From Micropterix aruncella (lineage: Eukaryota > Arthropoda > Insecta > Lepidoptera > Micropterigidae), in assembly GCA_944548615.1 (NCBI GenBank), contig OX155963.1:14696565-14760564 (forward strand): a stretch of DNA of 64,000 nucleotides, read 5' to 3'. A program made the position numbers and the translations under genes. A model generated the notes under the pieces. That model did no database searches. It was not told the DNA's origin and was given only the letters and a program-made list of their open reading frames with translations. This document shows positions 51,815 through 63,605 of the stretch, in pieces; position 1 is the stretch's first letter; the number at the start of each line of letters is the position of its first letter.

Positions 51815-52736
51815 TAATATTATACGAATATTTAGACAACTAAAAACGAGTATAACTGTCAGTGCGAGTACGACTGCCAGATGCTAAATGAGGTCCATCG
51901 CTGATCTGGCTGGGCGTCCGTCCTGGCTGTAATGCAAACTGTCATGCTCCATGCTGTCATAATCAAATTATGAGAAGTTAACCTGGCAACCTCGGGCCTC
52001 TGTCTTCTCAATCCCTAAAATGGCGTGTAAGCGGTACGCCTTTATTGGTTAGTCACATTTCGGTCATTTCTATTAACTGTTTACATATCTAATTGATTTG
52101 AATTAATCACCAAGTGATTTTGAGGCAAACCAATAATTAAGACACACACACCAACTGGTGTGAAAACCTATTCCTTTTCACGCTCTCGGGTATTGAGCTA
52201 CATTCGTTTATATGCGTGTCCGCTATGCATCTCAGTCGGTTATCGAAATTCACGTGTCCACATTTCTGTATCATATTTTTCTTTAATAGCCCCATTTAGT
52301 ATTGTCCAATTTTCCATTTCATCGATGTGTTTGTTATTCTCGTATTTCCATATGGAATATGAAAAGGTACGGTGCCGTTTTGGCGTAAACACGACTGCAC
52401 TGGCGCACAGGACGTATGCACAATTAATTGGACTCAGCGTAGCGTGAAAAAGTGCACGTTCCATCGGGGGGAGATTCAAGACTAGTAATTTTCGAGTTGG
52501 ATGTCGATTTTCAGAATGTACAGCGGGGTAAATTTGTAGTAGTGGGTGTTTATGAATATATGTAAGTTATAGTGTGGTAGGAACAAATACGAGGATACAT
52601 TGAAATGTACATGGTTTCAAATGGAAATACCTATTTTTTCATACAACTGTTGGTTAGTTTAACTATTAGTAAACACACCCTGAACTATGTAATGATAAGA
52701 TGCTACTAGCCCAGCAATAATAATTAAACATATAGG

Positions 52737-52774
<38 letters not shown>

Positions 52775-53180
52775 CATATATATAGCATAGGACGTATGAA
52801 ACAACAGTTTAAACACTAAGAACAGAATAGGAGGAATCTCAGAGGAGGCTAGGAGCTACCTTCCATCTGGCGCAGAAGACTTGAGACAAAATGGTACTAG
52901 AGTAAATAGTATGAAAAACACAAGCATATTTACAAAAGAAAATTTAAGAAGTGGTCGACATTTCTAGCAGGGAGAGCAAATACCACGGCAGCAAAGATAA
53001 ATAAAAACATAGATGGCTCTAAGACCGATGATGGGACAAGAGCCAGGTCCTAGTAGACCCTTCACTTCACCTCTCACTAGTCAATAGAATTAAATAACAA
53101 TGGTTTACTATAAAAAGTGATGCTGGAAAGTATTAATTTCTAAACAAAACTTACTTATCTCTACGCCTAATTTGCAAAAC
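51815..53180. other. Spacer with a short (TA)n run
   Basis: (TA)16 at 52739-52770. Open frames at 52160-52479 have no motifs. No gene is supported. Confidence 0.45.
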
Positions 53181-53181
53181 T

Positions 53182-53946
53182 CTTAATACACCTGGTATCA
53201 GAAGCCTAGACTCCAATGCTAATAATGTAATTTAATCGTCAAAAATAAATTAATTCATCCAAAAATTCGCTTAATTATATCTAACCATCATAAGGACGAT
53301 GATGATTTATTCGGCGCTATAATCTAAACGGGATATAATTTGTAAAGTCTTAATACACCTGGGCTCAGTAGCCCAGACTCTAATGCTTATTATGTAATTT
53401 AAGATTCATCTAAATATCTATTTTTTAATTAGATCTAATCTTTATTAGGAAGCTGATGACATATTTAAGGCTATAATCTAAACAGGCTATAATTTATGGA
53501 AGTCTTAATACACCAGGGCTCAGAAGCCCAGACTCCAATGCTTATAATGTAATTTAAAATTCATCTAAACCTCTATTCGTTTAATTATATCTAACCATTA
53601 TTATAACGCTGATGGTAATTCGGGCACCTAAACGGGCTATAATTTGGAAAGTCCCAATACACTTGGGCTTAAAAGCCCAGACTCTAATGCTTATAATGTA
53701 ATTTAAGATTCACCAAAAAGTCTTTTCGCTTAATTAGATCTAACCATCATTAGGTTGCTGATGATATAATAGGGACTATAATCTAAACGGGCTATAATTT
53801 GTGAAAGTCTTATTACACCTGGGATCAGAAGACCAAACTCCAATGCTTATAAGGTAATTTAAGATTCATCTAAACCTACATTCGCTTAACTAGATCTAAC
53901 CATCATTAGAAACCTGATGATATATTTGGGGCTATAATCTAAACGA
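53182..53946. repeat. Satellite-like tandem array, about 155-bp unit, five copies
   Basis: Unit starts at CTTAATACACCTGG-like positions 53182, 53349, 53504, 53653 and 53809 (periods 167, 155, 149, 156). Each unit has a hairpin-forming CTGGGCTcagaAGCCCAG-like core, AATGCTTATAATGTAATTTA, TTAATTAGATCTAACCATCA and GGCTATAATCTAAACGGGC. Units differ by about 10-15 percent. It is non-coding. Confidence 0.9.
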
Positions 53947-54695
53947 AGTTGTTGCGCAAGGTGGATATCATTGCCGCGGGCGGTGTGGTTTGTGTCGCAG
54001 TTGCGACAACAGATGGTGTTCCCATTACAGAATGTCGCATGAAGGTAAATTTGATTAGGTGAGCTTTAGGTCGTGCCTACAGGGTGCTTAGAGGTCGACG
54101 TTAAATTATTTTCACCCAAAGGGGGACGGCTTGCGTTACAAGCGAAACAACCTTACAAACGCTAGTCATATCAGAGCCAACTAAACTACTTTCCAGTATT
54201 TTAGTTCGAGTGGTAGATTACAAATAAATAAATATGGGGAATGATATAAATATTGGTAAGTAATAGTTAAAGAAATTGTATGACTGATGTTGGAAACGAC
54301 GATTTTGTAACAGAATAACAAGTATTGCCAAAAGTTTGGATAAATACTAGAGACAAATACAAGATGACCATTATCAAATTTTTATATAAAGAACTAATCT
54401 CAAGTTTTATTGTTATTTAGTATTCTTTAGAATGGAATCCTTTTTTTTGACTAGGTATTAAGTAATATGTTAAATTTTATAATATTTACTATATATTTCA
54501 TATTAATAAGATTTCGATATTTTCGTCATGACTTTTACCTTTAGCTATCTTTCTCTTTTGTTTTCTCTCTCATAAATTTCTTTTTCATTATCTATTATTT
54601 TAAGTTTATTCTAAATGTGTAACTCTATTGAAGGAATTTCATGTTCAATTTCACTGCGGATTTTATAAAGGAGCTGCGATTTATTCTTTTGGTGA
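53947..54695. other. Unassigned flank of the satellite array
   Basis: A GC-richer stretch at 53950-54060 includes GTCGCAGTTGCGACA and ends near a GAAG|GTAAAT splice-donor-like site, but I see no long open frame. AT-rich spacer follows. Confidence 0.35.
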
Positions 54696-54699
54696 CCAC

Positions 54700-54870
54700 A
54701 TTTTAGGGCATTGTAATTTTATGAGCATTTTACTGCAATGTATACACATAATTTATTGTATTATTAAAGCCATGTCAACGGGTTAGTCCCAGTTGCGTGA
54801 AAGAAACTAATAATTATGATGTTAGAGTTTTATAATTCGGTTCCGGTTATTTTTGTAATTCTATTCATTA
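54700..54870 (-). repeat. Repeat family K, copy 2
   Basis: It matches 45470-45660 in reverse orientation (AACGGGTTAGTCCCAGTTGC, ATTCGGTTCCGGTTATTTTT, CACATTTTAGGGCA). Confidence 0.6.
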
Positions 54871-54874
54871 GATT

Positions 54875-56985
54875 ATATCAGATTTATTTTCATGAGATGA
54901 CACCACCTTTAGATCACTTCTATATGCTAACTTCCTAAATATTATTAGAAAACTATTTAAAAAAAGTTGCCATTCGTAAAAACATTGGAATAATACATAT
55001 AGTTAAATGTATAGTTGACTTATATAACAAAATAAACTCATTAAATAATGATTAAATTGGAGACAATAATATTATCGTTTACATGCATCTAAATACATGC
55101 ATTAGCTCACTTTAGTTATTCATTTACTTATTTATTTTAAGGTTAATCATTCCTGCAGCATTACAAAAGATTCCTGTTTAGAGTAGCAACAAAGAAAGCA
55201 AGATTCAGCATCTAGATCATTACGTGTATGCCGCCTAACTAGGGCTAGGCCTGCACTAAAAAAATATTTAACATTTGGGCACGTTTGGTAATATTTTTAA
55301 GAAAAAACAAAAGAAAGCAAATTAGGTGCTTATAAATATTTAAAAAATCACAAAATGTCATTTTAAAAAATAGATTTAGGATGGATTTAAAATTAATTTT
55401 GGTTTAAAATAGTCAAAAGTATTTCGAATTAATAATAATCAGAAGTGTATTTCCAAAGTTATCTAAAAAAGTCTTATGAAAAATCACATAGTCTCACAAC
55501 TGCAACTTTATGGAGTTTGTTTTTCAAATAAAGACAAAGAAGGGATAAACAGCATCCGGTTTGATATTTCATTTTCACCTGTAAATGTATACGACTGTAA
55601 TACGAGAGCGGTGTGCAAAGTGTAGCATTTGAAGTATCCAGTGAAAGCTTGTCCCAGAGAGTGCGGGGGGTCGGCAAATGAATATTGAATACGCTCGAAA
55701 TGAAGTCGTCGAATTTATCAGGGCGAGAGTAGATGACGGGACTCCATCTAAATTTTCTAGCTGTATCGGATTACTATCAAAGAGATGGTGGGAGATGGAT
55801 AAGGGTACATTTTAATGGCAAACTTTAGGGATGTTAGTAGAAATATAGGGCGAGAGAGAATCTCGTTAGAAAATGGGAAACGTATTTTTTTTTGAGGAAA
55901 TCTATGGTAGGTTTAGGTAGCCACTGTAGGTTTAAGTACCCACTGGCTGCAACTTCAAAAACCCATTGTGCTATGCAAAGAACAATTTTTCTTCCCTCGC
56001 ATGATCCGGAAAGGAATTGAAATAAGAAGAACCCAGAACATCAATAGAGACGACCCTTAAAACTCTCTTCTACGCGGAACCCTCTTGTTAAAATGTTTCC
56101 AATGCCCGTCACCGAGCGCAAGGACGTAAGACAAGATACAGTGAGTGTTGTGTGCACGGCGGATTTTCGAAATTCGCGCGCGCCAAGCCCGCCCCCCCCC
56201 CCTCCACCACCTTTTTAATCTACGCAGTGGCGGCAGCGGTATGCGGCTTAATCGCTGATCAACCGATTGACATCTCTTCAGTCTACCCTACACAGCGGCG
56301 GTTGCAACATCGCGGTTGAACGTCGGGTGTTAAAAACTTCACGCGGTAAATTCGTTTTATCTTATTTATAATTTTTATGTAGGTGACCCGGATTAATTGC
56401 TCTTAAGTGTAGATCGTGTGCCCACTCGAATTCGTTGTCGGTATCGCTGTAGGTATTGTCTTCTCTGAGGTTAATAGTGGTGGTGTTGTATCTTGTGACT
56501 TATTTTTCTTCCTGCAGTGTCTCTGCGTATCTGATGCACTTAGTCCAATCTTCCCACGTGACGTTATAGATGGCTTCATGAACTATATTTTGGACAACTG
56601 CTATTTTAAAAGTTCAGGTTTTAGTTGCGACTTTTCGTAATTATGGGGTATTTGCTTTTATCATAAAAGTCAGCCATTTCCCTTTTCACTACTTTTTTAT
56701 CTATACTATCTGTGTTACTATATTAAGATTCCAACAACAGCTGTAAATACAGCTACAACTACAGCTGACAACTAAAGCTTTAATTAACACAATTGACCGT
56801 ACATCATTAATTTATCAGTAAAGTTATTATATCCCGATTATTATGAACATCTCATGACACATTGCTCCTCGCGCGGCGCGGTATGCGGCGACCTCAGATT
56901 TATCGACATATAATATTATCGACTGATTTCCATTTTTAGCAATAAAATGCTAATAGTTTCTCGATTCAGTTCAGCTTGCGTGGAG
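54875..56985. other. AT-rich spacer with a poly-C tract and one family G arm
   Basis: Poly-C lies at about 56192-56203. A single family G arm (GGTTGCAACATCGCGG, ACTTCACGCGGTAAATTCG) is at 56292-56375. Open frames at 55474-55677 and 56416-56640 have no motifs. Confidence 0.45.
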
Positions 56986-56994
56986 TACGATGCT

Positions 56995-57400
56995 TTTTTA
57001 CACGACTGCCCAGCAAAATAGGAAAGATATGTGTTCAGTGTTCATCTATGTATGTTTATAGTACCTTTATTCCACTATAACTTCTAAATGCTCTAACCGA
57101 TTTAGAAGTTTGTAGTGTTGTTAATATCATTATAAAATCGTGAGTGTTATAGAGTACTTTAACTCTCCTAATATCAAGTTAACAGTTGTCTAAATGTCCA
57201 AATTTTCAGATGTCAACAAATTACCATAAATATATCGTGTTTAGTTTCAAATGAAAGGTCCGATTGAGTAAATTCTAAAAATAAGCATAAACAACAAATA
57301 TTTAATTAAAAAAACATAATGAAAATAATTATAAATACCTATATACATTAGTTCACTTTCTGTAATGGCAGTTATGATTTTTATATATTTTTAAAATATT
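56995..57400 (+). repeat. Family E, copy 2
   Basis: It aligns with 1258-1640 block by block (ACTGCCCAGCAAAATAGGAA, TTCATCTATGTATGTTTATA, ACTTCTAAATGCTCTAACCG, AAATATATCGTGTTTAGTTT). Confidence 0.7.
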
Positions 57401-57541
57401 TACTTGTCAACAATGTTAACAATGATATATGGTATTTTTCTTTGGAATAATCCTGTGATAATAAGTGATGGCAAACTAAAACTACATTCAACGACAGTTC
57501 TGAATCATAGCATATACTCTTTATAGGAGTGTCTTAAAGCA

Positions 57542-57574
57542 GAAGTTGGCATAGATAATATCTATGCCAACTTC
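57542..57574. repeat. Perfect short palindrome, 15-bp arms
   Basis: GAAGTTGGCATAGAT, then a 3-nt loop AAT, then its exact reverse complement. It lies in AT-rich spacer with no element termini nearby. Confidence 0.85.
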
Positions 57575-57664
57575 CGCTCTCGAGCAAACAAAAAAAAATC
57601 CAGAACGAAACGGCACAAGATATCAATCTCATTAATCTGGACCTATTATTGATATTTTTCACTA

Positions 57665-57925
57665 TTTAAAATCTCTATTGTGAAATTTCACAATAAGCGG
57701 GTTTATTGTCATACGACAATCTTTCTTAACCAACCCTACTGTGAAGTGTTTATATGTACATGCGTGTAGCATGTGTTTAAGTGTGTGTCTTGTTATTGGA
57801 TTCGATTGACAAAATTGAAATGCAATTCCGTTAATTTTATCCCAACGGACAATGGTAACCCAGCCGGGAATCGTACCTCTGACCTTACAAAGTAAGATTA
57901 GGCGGCCTAACCACTATGCCACTTG
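57665..57925 (-). repeat. tRNA-derived SINE, copy 2
   Basis: On the minus strand the head reads AAGTGGCATAGTGGTTAGG (A-box-like), then GAGGTACGATTCCCGGCTGG (B-box region), then a body matching 4625-4790 and a TTGTGAAATTTCACAA end. It is better preserved as a tRNA head than copy 1. Confidence 0.75.
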
Positions 57926-58049
57926 GCCGTAATACTAAAGTAATAACTATTAAAGTAATACTTCGTTATTATGTATGATTGCCACGCGTTATGCATGCAT
58001 GCAGTGTAAGATTTAGCGATATTGACATATTTAACCACGAAAATAATCT

Positions 58050-58160
58050 ACAGATACACACACATAAACAAACATACACATACACACACACACATCCTCT
58101 CTATCATACAAACACACACCAACATCCATAAATCAACACTCACATACTCACACATAGCTA
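58050..58160. repeat. (CA)-rich microsatellite tract
   Basis: Imperfect ACACACA runs with ACATACAC interruptions. The open frame across it is an artefact. Confidence 0.8.
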
Positions 58161-58847
58161 TCTTACCTCTAAATTTAAAATTCTTTTTTGTTTCATTTGT
58201 ATTGTTTAGCATATTTTGTATTCCTTATATATTGTAAAAAAAAATAAAGCATCATAAGCTTTGCCGCATTATGCATATATTAAATTATTTATGCTGTATG
58301 CTTTTAATAAAATAAAATATGGGAAAGCAAATAATATTTCGATCATGTATTGATCGATATATTTGAACATTGAGGATCTAACGTTTTCGCTCAAAACATA
58401 TTACTCACGTAATTCCTTTTCGTTTCCCGTAATAGAATTTACACGAAGAAACTCGCAATTCTCGCTAGACGTGTTCCATTTTTCTGAGGATGGAATTGAA
58501 TTTTAAGTGAGTAATGCAATAATTCCGCCCTTTGTCGGAATCCCGGTGGAAGGTAAGGAAGGGCTGAATCGCTCACTTCCGTGCGTCTATGGAATTGACG
58601 TGTTGGATAGACACGGACGTTCAATGACATAGCAGTTATATTATGTTGCTATAAAATAACGGTTAACATAGTCTGTAACTGAGTTTTATGATGATATTTA
58701 GTTTATATACATACATACATTTATTTACAACTAGATGAACAGACAGACGTTGTCCTGTCCAAATTTCAATAGAATTGTGTGTGATCGTTTTGTCAATTTG
58801 TGAAAAGCTATTGGAATATGAAAACAAAGAAAAAATATGTTGTGTCA

Positions 58848-59150
58848 CCCCAAGACTTTCCCGGCAATCAGACAACCCTCCCACCGCGAAAACCTATCAA
58901 CTCCCCCCCCCCCCCCGCGACAAACCCCTCAACACCCACAACCCCCCCCCCCCCCGACACCCCCGCAAACTCCACTACCACTAAATCCCCTACCCCAAAC
59001 ACTTCCCCCTTTCCTCACTCCACCACCTAGCCCACCTCAAACTTTAACCCTTACCCAACCCCCAACCCCCTAAATCCCCCCTCCACAAACTTCACCCAAC
59101 AAACTTCCAAACCGACTCCCCCCCCCCCCCCCCATCACAAACGATCGATG
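58848..59150 (+). repeat. Family C, copy 5, expanded C-rich part
   Basis: It starts CCCCAAGACTTTCCCGGCAA and TCAGACAACCC like copies 1 and 3, then about 270 bp of strand-asymmetric C-rich sequence with four poly-C runs (the last at 59117-59133). Pro-rich open frames in all three plus frames are composition artefacts. The family's 5' half is missing. Confidence 0.65.
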
Positions 59151-59239
59151 TAACTAGTCCGAGCAATGTGGGACTTTATTATAAAAACTTATGAAATAAT
59201 GCAAAATTTTAACAAAAAAAAAATCGACTCCAGAGTTCT

Positions 59240-59752
59240 AAGTGCAGCAGCCATGTCATCGGGAAACTTAGAAACTTAGAATCATAATTTAATGGGTATA
59301 CAAAACTTAGTGTCGTTGCTGTTGATCGTTGAGGAGTTCGCTCGTTGGAAGCCAACCGTGGGTGCCGCAATCCTGTCTTGGAGAAACTTATATCGGGCTC
59401 TCATAACTAAATGCCTATACAAAATTTCATGACTGTGCTTTTGAATGTTGAGGAGTCCCAACGAGTGTAGAATCAGGTCATTCTTACCATAAAAAGTGCA
59501 TTGTCATCGGAACTGAACCAACATTTATATTTTAAATTTCATATGATAATATTTGAGGAGTTTCCTCAATTCATCATGGATCCCATCATCAGAACAGGGT
59601 TTTGATAAAAATGGAACCAATTTAAAAGCATATTATTTCAAATATAAAAAGAATTTTCCATATCGGTTCATAAATAAAGGAGTTCTGAAGTAACAAACAT
59701 AAAAAAGATACAACCGAATTGATAACCTCCTCCTTTTTTTGAAGTCGGTTAA
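59240..59752 (+). repeat. Family F, copy 3 (two subunits)
   Basis: Subunits start at about 59240 and 59360. The full 3' half ends CCGAATTGATAACCTCC, GAAGTCGGTTAAA. Confidence 0.8.
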
Positions 59753-59940
59753 AATATAGGCTGAAGTGCTCAGGTTCATTGTTTCCCAGGCTAAGGTTAA
59801 AATAAAATTATTTTTGTGTACGATGTAGTGATACTCTTATAGATAATAGTATACTCTTTCTATTTAACTTTATTACGCCTGCAATACCACTCTCTTTTGT
59901 TAGTTTGTGTTTGATTTCCAAAGTAGAAAGATTATATATA

Positions 59941-60277
59941 CAGTAGGGCTGTTAACCAAGCTCCGGATTAACCAAGGTCGAAAATACTTCGGTCAGACCA
60001 TGTTTTTAACCCTAAACTTCACCCTTCTTCTTCAATTTTACTATGCAGTACTGTATTTTATAATTTATGTATGTATTTATTGTAGTACATTTTTAACTAA
60101 CTACATTTAAATATGCTATAGATGTATTGTTATATTTCATTGACTGCGTTTTCATTGATTTTAAACTTTACCGTATGTTTTTCCCTTGATTTATTCGAGT
60201 CCGTATTATCCGAGTTTTTAATTATCCGAGGTAGGTACTCTCGGTCCACATTACCTCGGATAAGCGAGGTCCTACTG
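59941..60277. mobile_element. pogo-like MITE, 337 bp
   Basis: The ends are CAGTAGGGCTGTTAACC and CGCTTATCCGAGG-related CGAGGTCCTACTG, with TA on both sides (59939-59940 and 60278-60279). The CAGTAGG start with a TA duplication fits the pogo group. The 67-codon open frame inside is not a gene. Confidence 0.7.
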
Positions 60278-60279
60278 TA

Positions 60280-60656
60280 ACATAAACATGCTATATACGT
60301 GTTAGGATTACAATGCTTGGACGACGAGTTAATATAATAGTTGTTCATTACAAAGCATAAAAGTTAGTTTACGTATCCGGGCCAGGTTAGGACATGTCTC
60401 CAAAAATATGCGGCCTGGATGGTCTTATTGTTCGTCTCTTGTAGGTCCTGGTGTTTGATAGGGGTTGGGAGGTGGACTTCATCCTGCAGCATTGCACAGT
60501 CGTATGTTGAATGCGCTGTGTAGCCCTAGCTTGACACAGTGTCCTTTGGCCCAGTGGTAGAAGGATTGACCGGTGAGTTAGGACTCCCTGTTTCCAGGGA
60601 CGCCCGATTGTTCATGATCTTCGGGGAGGCTTCTTCTGTGTCCCATTTTATATTGT
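60280..60656. other. GC-richer unassigned segment
   Basis: The sequence at 60360-60640 has higher GC content and fragments of open frame on the minus strand, broken by stops, without a recognised motif. It may be a decayed mobile-element coding fragment. Confidence 0.3.
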
Positions 60657-60657
60657 A

Positions 60658-61251
60658 CTAGCTGACCCGGCGAATTTCGTACCGCCTAACAGTCAATGAA
60701 TGTCGTGTTACAGATTAGCTGAACTTAATTTATGATTTTATGAAAGTAATACAATGATCACAAAATAAATATTAAGTTCACTACTTTATTAAGATAATAA
60801 TACAAAAAGAAATATAAAAGTACAAAAATTAAGTATATTAATCGCGTGTCAGCAAGACACGATTGAATTAAACTATTTACATATTGTACAACATGGGATG
60901 CACTCGGTGCATCCATGTTGCATACACTTCTCTTCATTGAAGCACCTTGTGATATATGACATTTTTTGTTTTTTATAAGGCGCAAGAACAATTAAAGCGG
61001 ATGATATGCCGACACGTGAACATGCCATGTACAACTAACCATGAGAAAAACACGGATTTACATTTTGTATGAGAAAATGTTTTTTCTTTTATCTGAATTT
61101 TTCGACAATTTTCCATTTTTTGTGTTTAATAGTTATTCGGCTATTCGGGTCGGAGACAAATACAACAAATAAAAAACCATTAAAATCGGTCCAGCCGTTC
61201 TCGAGTTATAAGTGTTCGAACAAACCCGACTTTGTTTTATATATATAGAGA
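60658..61251 (-). mobile_element. Non-autonomous Helitron, 594 bp
   Basis: On the minus strand it starts TCTCTATATATATAAAAC after an A and ends CGCCGGGTCAGCTAG before a T, matching the A|TC...CTAG|T rule. Internal GAACGGCTGGACCGATTTTA is a segment common in lepidopteran Helitron families. No Rep/helicase frame is present. The 77-codon minus-strand frame inside (60991-60758) has no motif. Confidence 0.85.
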
Positions 61252-61694
61252 TTACGATTTTATTAAGGTAAATTCACAATAATTGCTGCTGTCACTTCGA
61301 ATTTGAATTTCAAATATATTATACAAAACATAAATGTTTATTAAGAGGTATAAGTTTGCCTTTAGGGGTTGGTAATGCACGTGTATACTGCAATAGTAGC
61401 ATAAATTCAGTGACACTGAATAAAAACTAAAAACCTTTTTATCTGACTATTTTGATTTTATTCCTCTTCACATCCGCAACCAAACAAACATCCTTTCGTC
61501 CGCTCCAATAAATAATTCTTTATGTTTACAGTTTTCCCGGAGCGAATGATTCAGTATTTTTCGTTGGATATACAACGGCAGTAAAATAAAATAGATGAAC
61601 CGTATCATCATCGCTTATTCCAACAGCTTTTGCGTTGCGGTATCTATTGCTTAACAGTTCATTGAATAGCGAAATACGTCGTGTTTATTTACAG

Positions 61695-61783
61695 ATAGTC
61701 GCCGTATACGCCGCTCAAGCCGTGGCTTGGAAAGCATGGGATGGAAAACGCTTCCAGTTATCTGTCACAAAGATGTATTCCGG
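61695..61783 (+). other. Possible internal exon, unassigned
   Basis: GTGTTTATTTACAG precedes the segment and GG|GTAAGG follows, both good matches to splice-site consensus. The 89-nt interval is GC-richer than its surroundings. Frame 1 is fully open and reads IVAVYAAQAVAWKAWDGKRF in its first part, but the other two frames are also open after the first codon, so the phase is unproven. I recognise no family. Confidence 0.3.
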
Positions 61784-62427
61784 GTAAGGAGTCTCAGACG
61801 TGCGTGAGATCGTATCTTGAATTTTGGGAGTAGGAACATAATCGAGGGCGTGTGGTTTGTGTTATAAGACATGTGGGCACCGTATTATTATTTGGATAGT
61901 TATTTAGGATTAATATTCGTAATTAATAGCATTGATTATATACGGTATCACATTGATCAACTCTATAGTACGATTTGGCAACCGTTTTGCGCTAGCGAAA
62001 TTCTGGTTGCGTTGATAGCATTAACGGCGATACCTATAGCAGTTTATTTGGCCATCAATTATAACATTGAAAATGTATGTCTTTTTATGAATAACTGATT
62101 TATTATAAAAACCCAATTATTTAACCAATGATAACAACATAGTGTTACGGCCCAGATACCAATGTTAATAGCCCAGAACCAATGACGATTGCTCACTGTC
62201 GCTCTACGATTTAGCAGCTAGGATTTAACTGCGAAACACAACGTGTAGATAGCAATCATGGCTTCAAAAATTGAACAATGTTTTGTTATTATGGTCAGTA
62301 TAGCGACATTCGTGATATAACAGTATGGCGTCGTAATGTAAATGGCGCTCTAAACATGTTTATATGGTATAAATAATAATAATATTATAACAAACGAATT
62401 TTAAAATCATAGCTCTTCTTATTTTTA

Positions 62428-63036
62428 ACTGACTTCAAAAAAGGGAGCAGGTTATCAATTCGGTTGTCTTTTTTTTTTTTTCAATGTTTGTTACCTCAGT
62501 ACTTATCTTTTTTATTTGAAAGAATATACTTCCCCAGATTGGTCAAAATCCTGTTCTAATAATGGGATCTATGAGAAATTGAGGAAACTCCTCAAATATT
62601 ATCATATGAAGTTGAAAATATACATAATGGGTCAGTTCCGATGACAATGCATTTTTTTTAGGTTAGCATGACCTGATTCTACACATGGTGTTGGCTCCTG
62701 ACGAGGGGACTCCTCAAAGGTCAACAGCACAGACACGAAATTTTGTAAAAGCATTCAGTTATGATAGGCCATTCTAAGTTTCATCACGACTGCTGCACCC
62801 AGGGTTGGCTCCCGACGAGGGGACTCTTCAACGGTAAACAGCGCAAACACGATTTTTTTATAGGCATTAAATAACGACAGATCATTCTAAGTTTCACCAA
62901 CACAGGACTGCGGCACCCAGGGTTGGCTTCTAACGAGATAACTCCTCAACAGTCAACAGCACATACACGAAATTGTATGTACGATTTAAATAATTATGAT
63001 AGCCCGTTCTAAGTTTCACCATAACTGCTGCACTTT
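62428..63036 (-). repeat. Family F, copy 4 (three subunits), inside family J
   Basis: In reverse orientation it shows the family F 3' end (TAACTGACTTCAAAAAAGGG on the plus strand), then three subunits with CGACGAGGGGACTC or TAACGAGATAACTC blocks, ending at ACTGCTGCAC. It inserted into the J element. Confidence 0.8.
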
Positions 63037-63323
63037 GGAGTCTTTTTATTTATTTATTTGGTATTATTATATTATTTGCAAAATTATCCCTATTTTTATT
63101 TAGTATACAGATTCCAATACGTAATTGATACGCACTATAATGTTTAGATAGTTTAATATATTATTCATTTATTGCTGCCATCTATCGCATTGTTTATGTA
63201 TATATAATAGGCGAATGCCATATATTATATTATATGAACATTAAAGTGCCTAATTATTACGTATTGGAAACTGTATACCAAATAAAAAATGAGACACTTA
63301 TTTAAATAGTATTAAAATATTAG

Positions 63324-63409
63324 GAGCTATGATTTTAAAATTCGTTTGTTGTAATATTATTATTAAATAATAATAATATTATAACAAACAAATTTTAAAA
63401 TCAAAGCTC
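63324..63409. repeat. Long hairpin, about 42-bp arms
   Basis: GAGCTATGATTTTAAAATTC and the following GTTTGTTGTAATATTATTAT form the left arm. The right arm is the reverse complement with a few mismatches. It lies inside the J element, and the arm sequence also occurs at about 62385-62420. Confidence 0.8.
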
Positions 63410-63469
63410 TCATTATTTTTCTATTATTTACATGAATATCCTAATTTTTATTTAGTACACAGGTTCCTA

Positions 63470-63605
63470 CTTCGGTGTACATGGTATAAATATACCGGTA
63501 TATGGTATAATATGGTATGGTAAACATTGTATGGTAAACATTGTATGGTATGGTAAACATGGCATAAATATACCGGTATATAGTATATGGTATAAATATA
63601 CAGGT
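63470..63605. repeat. Local tandem repeat GGTAAACATTGTAT / ATATACCGGTATAT
   Basis: TATGGTAAACATTGTATGGT is repeated, and ATAAATATACCGGTATAT occurs twice, giving short interleaved tandem and palindromic units within the J element's right arm. Confidence 0.7.

Noticed and set aside
53182..53946. CRISPR-like direct repeats
   Set aside because: The units are contiguous 149-167 bp tandem repeats with diverged sequence, not short identical repeats with unique spacers, and the DNA is eukaryotic.
58800..59073. Pro-rich open frames in three frames
   Set aside because: Produced by the C-rich repeat tail. All three frames are open because of composition.
61871..62098. 75-codon hydrophobic plus-strand open frame
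   Set aside because: AT-rich sequence readily gives Ile/Leu/Tyr-rich frames. No signal peptide pattern or family was recognised, and it lies next to a foldback repeat.
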